Assembly (NCBI GenBank): GCA_022925895.1
Contig: JAKSYS010000424.1
Span: 1 to 53,835, forward strand
DNA: 53,835 bases
Reading direction: 5' to 3'
DNA from: Fragilaria crotonensis
Lineage: Eukaryota; Bacillariophyta; Fragilariophyceae; Fragilariales; Fragilariaceae
In this document: piece by piece, positions 48,781-53,835 of the stretch
Layout: each line of letters starts with the position of its first letter
How positions within the stretch are numbered: position 1 is the first letter of the stretch
Position numbers and translations under genes: made by a program
The notes under the pieces: generated by a model
Databases searched by the model: none
Told to the model about the DNA's origin: nothing
The model's input: the letters and a program-made list of their open reading frames with translations, nothing else

Positions 48781-49118
48781 TTGCACATGATTGTATTTTC
48801 CAGCTTTCAATCTCACATCCTCCTCTTCTTCTCCTTTCATAATTAGGATCCTTGTCGACAAGTGTTGTGCTTCTCATTTTGTTGTTAATTGAGGGAATAA
48901 GTACTTCGTCTTGTGTGCGTGCTTCGATTGAGTTTGTAAGGCAATCTGTCATCTAGAATCCAATATTCGGTCATCTGCGAGAGATTCTCATTGATTTGAG
49001 TGAATCAAACCAGATTGATCTACCGGTATTGGTTCTTTTTGTCAGTTGTCTGTTCGCATGCTCAAGAGTTGTATACACGCACACCAGTTGGAGGATTATT
49101 CATATTTCAACCAACAAA
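48781..49118. other. Decayed third repeat module and 5' flank of the next gene
   Basis: No coding evidence apart from short frames. Immediately precedes the ATG at 49119. Confidence 0.4.
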
Positions 49119-50083
49119 ATGGCAGAGGTTCCATCACTGTCCCCTGTCTCTCAGCAAGGAGGAGTCCCTATGGATAAGGCGTACCTGTTCCGTGATGGTA
49201 TGGATGAATTCACACCACCTCCAGGAACAAAGGTCAATAAACAATTCAGATCGCAAGTTCGAGTCTTTTTATCATCACCCGCTCGTGCTGTTTCAGAGTT
49301 TCCACTACACATGTTCAGCTCTTGGTTTCAAGACCTCCCGTTGTCCAAGATTATGACTCAGAACGAAAGAGAGGACTCCAATGAAATTTGGCAATTCAAG
49401 GTAGTTACGTTGTACCACACGTGTCCAAACAAACAAAGCTGAGGCGACAAGGTTTAAGTGGGCGACAGAAGCTGCAAGGCAATTCTACAGCACATCATTC
49501 AATTCTACAGAAGCTGATTTGAGCTCTATCGATCGTGCTGTGAATTCTGATCCATCAATAATGATTGTGGGACGTCCTCTTGAAAAGAAGATGACCCCTT
49601 CAAGAAATCTGTCATAGGGTGCCAAGACTCTGTTGTTATTGCATGCATTACATTTCAAGTGGAATTGGAGATGAAGTTGGTGCGTCGTTGGTGCTTTGGC
49701 TGTTGATTGCAGAATCTGAATCACGGAAGCCATCCGGTCTTACATCCTGGAGACGGCAAGGGTTTGGACGTCTGATGTTAGTAATGCTCATCAAGCATTC
49801 AACTTTTTTATTATTGTCTCACCGTGAGCTGTCACAATGTCAGGAGAGCCTACATGGTGTGGACATCTACTTGCAGTGTCCCCATGACGAGCCAAAGGAA
49901 TTCTACCAAGCCTGTGGGTTCCGTCAAATCAATCTCCAAGACACAACTGGCATTGAGTTTCTTCCCAAGACAATTGCCGACACCTTAATGGACGAGACCA
50001 CAGGTGGATTTGCATGGATTGTACCAGAGTCTGAGGAGCACTGCATTATCCCTCTGATGAAACTTTCTTCCGGTTCCCTTTGA
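49119..50083 (+). pseudogene. GNAT-like N-acetyltransferase in the large element, frameshifted
   Basis: ATG at 49119 in a good context (AAAATGG): MAEVPSLSPVSQQGGVP, KAYLFRDGMDEFTPPP, FPLHMFSSWFQDLPLSKI. Near 49400 the frame changes (possible intron GTAGTTACG..AAAG or a shift) to ATRFKWATEAARQFYSTSF. Then KKSVIGCQDSVVIACITFQ (a beta strand as in GNATs), another shift near 49670, then TSWRRQGFGRLMLVMLIKHS with the acetyl-CoA loop R-x-x-G-x-G, and VDIYLQCP..KEFYQACGFRQIN with the GNAT-typical Y..CGF. Stop at 50081-50083. The GNAT assignment rests on these motifs. At least two lesions. The substrate is unknown. Confidence 0.6.
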
Positions 50084-50245
50084 ACAGTGCTGCTAACAGT
50101 GCTGCTGTCGAGGTTGTTGAAAGCAACAGTGATGTGATCAGTGCAACAAGAAATGATGGTTCCCGCGTGCTGTTGTTGAGTCAGAGGAAGAAAGCAAGAT
50201 CAATATAGTCGCAAAATCGAGTGGTGGTTCCCTTCCTCGTGAGCA

Positions 50246-51229
50246 GTGATGTTTTGGAGATTGTGCAGAGCAACAATGAGACAGTCAGTGCACGGAATGA
50301 TGGTAGCAACACCAGAAAACATTTGTATGGTGCCAATACCTTCATCAACAATCGATCTCCAAGATGATGTTGCAAGTGGAGCATTGCTGACAAATGCAGA
50401 TCTGGAAGAGGCATTTACCGGTCTGGACTATTTGAACAACCTTCTTCCACCACCATTTGGTGACCTGGTTCTGCCTGACCAGTTGCGTGGTTTTGGAGAA
50501 ATGGGATCACAGGAAAGGCTTGATCATAGCAAAAGTGGTGGAAAACTTGATGGCCACCCGTGAGCTGCAAATGATGACTTCACTCCTCATGAGGGATGGC
50601 AGGTATCACACATCAGTTGCAATCCTGTCTTTTGACGACATGCAGGTAATTAAGGTTGCTTTGGACGCCTTCAACGTCATCTATCTGCAAAGAAGTACGA
50701 AACGACTTGATGGTAGCCAATGGAGCCGATCATGCAGAATGTCTTGCCCTTTGAAAAGGTATGGAAGTTCTAAGGAAGAACTTACCAGAAGTATGATGAC
50801 CAAATGAATCGTGTTGTGAAGGAAGTCCTGTTGTTCTATCCAGGGCTTCTGCAGAAAAGGTTGATTGTGTTTCCTACTAATCTCAGCAACGATCATTGGG
50901 GGCAACATTTGTTTTCAATGCTGGAGACGTGGCTGCCACGGATGATGTATCATGCCTCCGGACATGTTTTTTTCGCTATTGCAGTCTTCATCCCTCCGGC
51001 ACGAGAAAAATTCCAAACAATGTCGGTGTTGTCTGGTTCCTGAACCTTGCCTTCAGTTACCAGGAGCAAAGGAAAAACAGTGCAAATGATAGCAGCACTC
51101 CAAACAAGATGAAGTGGCTCAGTCCGTTCGGACGAACCTTTTTTGGGCAAATGAAGGGCACCAATACATTCCTCTTGTTACTTGTGCATGTGATATTCCC
51201 ATCCTCATGAAGACGGCGACGGTGTGAAG
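50246..51229 (+). pseudogene. Possible Ulp1/C48-like cysteine protease in the large element, decayed
   Basis: Frames in sequence. 50246-50500: TIDLQDDVASGALLTNADLE, DYLNNLLPPPFGDLVLPDQL. 50490-50750: EKWDHRKGLIIAKVVENLMA, YHTSVAILSFDDMQVIKVAL. About 50720: PIMQNVLPFEKVWKF. 50804 onward: FYPGLLQKRLIVFPTNLSND, HWGATFVFNAGDV, NVGVVWFLNLAFSYQEQRKN, and finally WANEGHQYIPLVTCACDIPI with a stop at 51229. 'IvFPtN....HW...fvf' resembles the His region of Ulp1/C48 proteases, which are common in large DNA transposons. The Cys is uncertain. It could instead be a different family. Confidence 0.45.
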
Positions 51230-51768
51230 CAGAAGCCCCATGTGTTGCTGCATGGTGTGATTTCTTCACAATGAAATTATAACACCCGATGTTTCTATCA
51301 ATATGCTGTGTATATGCTGCTTGATTGGAAAAGGGTTTCTTGTTGAAATTCAGGCAGAAGGGGTTTTGACAGAAGAGCAGGGGTGCCTTTGAGGAAGCAG
51401 ACGACAACATTTTGAAGAGAAGGTTTTGAAGAAAGGGTTTTGAAGAGGACGAGTGAAGTGAAAATGAGGTGTTGAAATTGACAGGACACAGATTCACTAA
51501 ACAGAAGTTCGGGAAAGCGTGCATTCAAATTGTACATTTACTTTCGGTACATTTTTGGTGTATGTAAAGAATGAAGGGGGGTGTGGTATGAATTCAAAAT
51601 TTGAAAACCCTGCATGAATGTGTAGAACCTACATACCAACTCGGTACTTGGTATGAAATTCAAATGGTGGCAAAAAAGACTATCCCACAAACAGGATTTT
51701 CAGTGTTCAAAATTTGGCGCACAATCGGAAAGTTTTTCACACAACAAGGAAGCACCACAAATACAACC
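51230..51768. other. Spacer before the third gene of the large element
   Basis: No convincing gene. GAAGAGAAGG/GAAGAAAGGG-type purine repeats at 51412-51450. TACCAACTCGGTACTTGGTA near 51634 is an imperfect palindrome. Confidence 0.4.
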
Positions 51769-53275
51769 ATGGCATCAATGGCACACCAAACAGCAGCAGG
51801 CATGACTGCCTTAAAGCCCAGCTCTAGGAAACAAAGGAGAGACTTCATAAGAGGCGTGAAACGAGTGACCACAGATCCCAATGATCTGATTCAAAGTGAC
51901 AACGAGGAGGAGGAGGAGGAAGAAGTGCCACGGAAAATGGATGCAAAACTAGGACAGAAGCATGCATACGGAAATCCACCATCCCTACCTTCAACTATTA
52001 AAGTCGGGAAATCAAGTGACAGCCAACTAACATCATCGGTTCCAGGGCTAAGCAGCATAGTGGACATGAGCATGACGGAAAATACAGAAGAGAATCAAAT
52101 CAGTGTGATCAAGACTTGCATCAAAAACACGTGTTCTCTATTTGGAAGTTCTATCAAAAGACTATCATTCTCATTTCAGTGAAGATGAGAAAACACTTTG
52201 TGGCTTTATCATGAAGCACACAAACATTCGAGGAACCGAAAACTGGTGGCTTGGGATGCGGAGAATAGTTGTAAAACACACACTGATCTTCGAACAATGC
52301 AATAAAAAACATGCAAACGAAATTCAAAGGTGAGGAATTGAAGTGAGTGTACTTTGCCAAAGCCCGAGCATACTCACACTCACTTGCATTCAACATCAAA
52401 CACCTTGCATCCAGAGGGATTCACTTCCAATTTAGGAACGTATGAACACAGCCTATACAGTGGAAGCGAGGAAGAAACCAGTTACCTCCTCAAGATGAGG
52501 GATAATATCTGCTACTATGCCCAAATCATAGACACCTATGCCCCATGCATTGTCGGCAGCAGCAAGTGGAATAACACTATCAACATGGAGAACCACTGTG
52601 CAACAACTGACAGAAAAGTATGGAGCAAGAAAATCCTGTCCATAAGTGATGAAGCATTCATTTTGCTGTGCCTGATCAACTATGGGAAGAGGTGGTTCAT
52701 GGAATTAGTTAAGACAGAGAAAATGGTAAGTTTATCCGAATGGTTTGTCACAGAACAAACAACAAGAAACTGACTTGTTTTGTTATCACTTGTTGGAAAC
52801 AGCGAATTGGTACATGGACTGATGAGGACAACAACAACCTACCCGTAAGTTACACTATGATACTAAATGAAATGAAAAAACCACATCCTAACTTCTGACC
52901 AATCTTTGCAATACCATGTTCGGCAGCCACCACTTTACACATTCTCCAGGAACAAGGGTGCTCATGATAATGGGGGAGGCTGTGGTTGGTCACAGGTGGG
53001 AATGAGGAAATACGATGAATTATACATGGCCATCAAGAATGATAGAAAGAAATCAACCACCCCAACATTCAACCAGGAACTACTTAAAATGTTTCTGTCC
53101 AGAAGGAAAAAGGAGTCTGGCCGGGGGGTCAGGAAACAATTTGATGACAAGGGTAAGAAAACCACACAAGTGCATTGATGTATTTGACGAGGACTCTGAT
53201 GAGGAGGATGATAACTACTCCAGTCATCTTGCTCCTGAACTTGTCTACAGTGAATTGAAAGTGGAGGCAGTTTAG
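51769..53275 (+). pseudogene. Intron-containing gene of an unnamed protein family in the large element
   Basis: ATG at 51769 (ACCATGG): MASMAHQTAAGMTALKPSS, RRDFIRGVKRVTTDPNDLIQ, an acidic run, then IKTCIKNT. Two shifts near 52125-52180 lead to HFSEDEKTLCGFIMKH, ENWWLGMRRIVVKHTLIFEQ. A likely intron starts at GTGAGG 52331 and ends at ..CAG near 52411. Then NICYYAQIIDTYAPCIVGSS, LSISDEAFILLCLINYGKRW. Intron 52726-52802 (GTAAGT..ACAG, 77 bp), exon RIGTWTDEDNNNLP, intron 52845-52926 (GTAAGT..GCAG, 82 bp), then PPLYTFSRNKG, GWSQVGMRKYDELYMAIKND. One shift before the acidic end FDEDSDEEDDNYS. The pattern SDEAF.LL.L.N...RW ... GWS..G..+Y.EL resembles a multi-copy family I recall from diatom genomes. 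Function unknown. Confidence 0.6.
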
Positions 53276-53834
53276 AATAGATCAGACACTTAGTAATGAA
53301 TAGTAGAATGGTTCATCAAAGCCACACGAATAGGCACAATTAAAACTAATCTCCAACAAAAGTTAAAATGAGCGACAATAACATCTATTATATGAACAAT
53401 GTCAGCTCAGAACTACTGAGGTGATTACTTCATACACACTACACAGCAAACTTCTTCTTTTCGAATATCTAATTCAGGAATTGAAATTCATGATCACAAA
53501 TGAAGAAGTGGTATAGTTCATATATTTAGAGTCCAAGAGTTCAGGAATCCCACCCGAGTGTTAGTAAAATGAGTCAGTGAAATTCAGGAATTGAAATTTT
53601 GGAGCTCAGGAATGCAAAGTATGAGCTCCTATGCAAGAGATGAAAAGTTCAGGAAACATAAATTTCAGAGTTCAGGAATACGAGGAAACCCGCTTCATAC
53701 ACATGATGTACAAGCTCTTTAGTCCTAAGTTTTTACCTATATTTTAGGTAAAAATTATGAACAAAAAATTCTCATATCAAAGATAATTGGTTTTTCATAT
53801 CCAAGAGCCGACTTGGTTTTGGCACCCTTAGATG
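53276..53834. repeat. Right subterminal region with six TTCAGGAA words and right TIR
   Basis: TTCAGGAAT or a close variant at 53473, 53540, 53583, 53605 (CTCAGGAAT), 53648 (TTCAGGAAA) and 53671, all in one orientation. The TIR complement occupies about 53811-53834. No gene in this stretch. Confidence 0.75.
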
Positions 53835-53835
53835 T

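Larger units (their letters stand above)
46937..53834. mobile_element. Large (6.9-kb) DNA transposon with terminal inverted and subterminal repeats
   Basis: The left end CATCTAAGGGTGCCAAAAC (46937-46955), continuing TAAGT, is matched in inverted orientation at the right edge (GTTTTGGCACCCTTAGATG, ending 53834), continuing CAAGT. Inside both ends lie repeated TTCAGGAA/TTCAGGATTCC words. Between them are a tandem-repeat block and three decayed + strand genes. No DDE transposase is recognisable, so this copy may be non-autonomous or use an unknown enzyme. The target duplication cannot be tested because the window stops one base past the right end. Superfamily not assigned. Confidence 0.72.

Noticed and set aside
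46941-53830. TAA/TTA as a Harbinger 3-bp target duplication of the large element
   Set aside because: TAA on the left and TTA on the right are inverted, not direct, copies and are part of the terminal inverted repeat.

Overview
The window is eukaryotic, very probably from a diatom or closely related stramenopile. This rests on a Copia element of the diatom CoDi type, a PIF/Harbinger transposase with the MHTHWKNCP signature I associate with diatoms, a DIRS-like tyrosine-recombinase retroelement, a Plavaka-like transposase, short GT-AG introns, and no bacterial operon structure. Almost all of it is nested mobile DNA. Only one gene (42911-44128, a membrane-anchored glycosyltransferase-like protein) looks like an ordinary intact host gene. 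Family names come from motifs read by eye; no database search was run.

Layout. 3-7183: Copia LTR retrotransposon with TG..CA LTRs and a primer site matching the anticodon arm of initiator tRNA-Met. It sits inside LINE-A (7184-~13660, + strand), an RT/RNase H non-LTR element that is itself split by LINE-B (8417-10333, perfect 19-bp target duplication). 13649-14065: fragment of an unknown ORF. 14103-16924 and 25145-25730 (- strand): one Plavaka-like transposase gene cut in two by LINE-D (16925-25144, - strand, 8.2 kb, 18-bp target duplication). LINE-D is the only LINE here that spans the whole structure: 5' UTR, ORF1, endonuclease, RT, RNase H, zinc knuckle, T-rich tail. 26232-28773: LINE-C (5'-truncated relative of B with an open 781-codon frame). 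29251-31148: LINE-E (5'-truncated relative of A/D, - strand). 31149-35865: DIRS/PAT-like element with RT, RNase H, tyrosine recombinase and split direct repeats.

35866-41658 is AT-rich and mostly non-coding, with satellite-like repeats and a pair of related segments in which one short word has changed at every position. 41659-42748 is a non-autonomous Mutator-like transposon (about 60-bp TIRs, perfect 9-bp target duplication) inserted 160 bp upstream of the host gene. 44485-45736 is a dead PIF/Harbinger transposase, converging on a decayed unknown gene (45691-46560). 46937-53834 looks like one 6.9-kb element bounded by matching terminal inverted repeats (CATCTAAGGGTGCCAAAAC) with subterminal TTCAGGAAT words. 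It carries decayed genes for a GNAT-like acetyltransferase, a possible Ulp1/C48-like protease and an intron-containing protein of unknown function. This is the best candidate for something undescribed.

Relative order can be read from the nesting: Plavaka before LINE-D; LINE-A before both LINE-B and Copia. Nearly every coding region carries frameshifts, so most of these copies are not autonomous.
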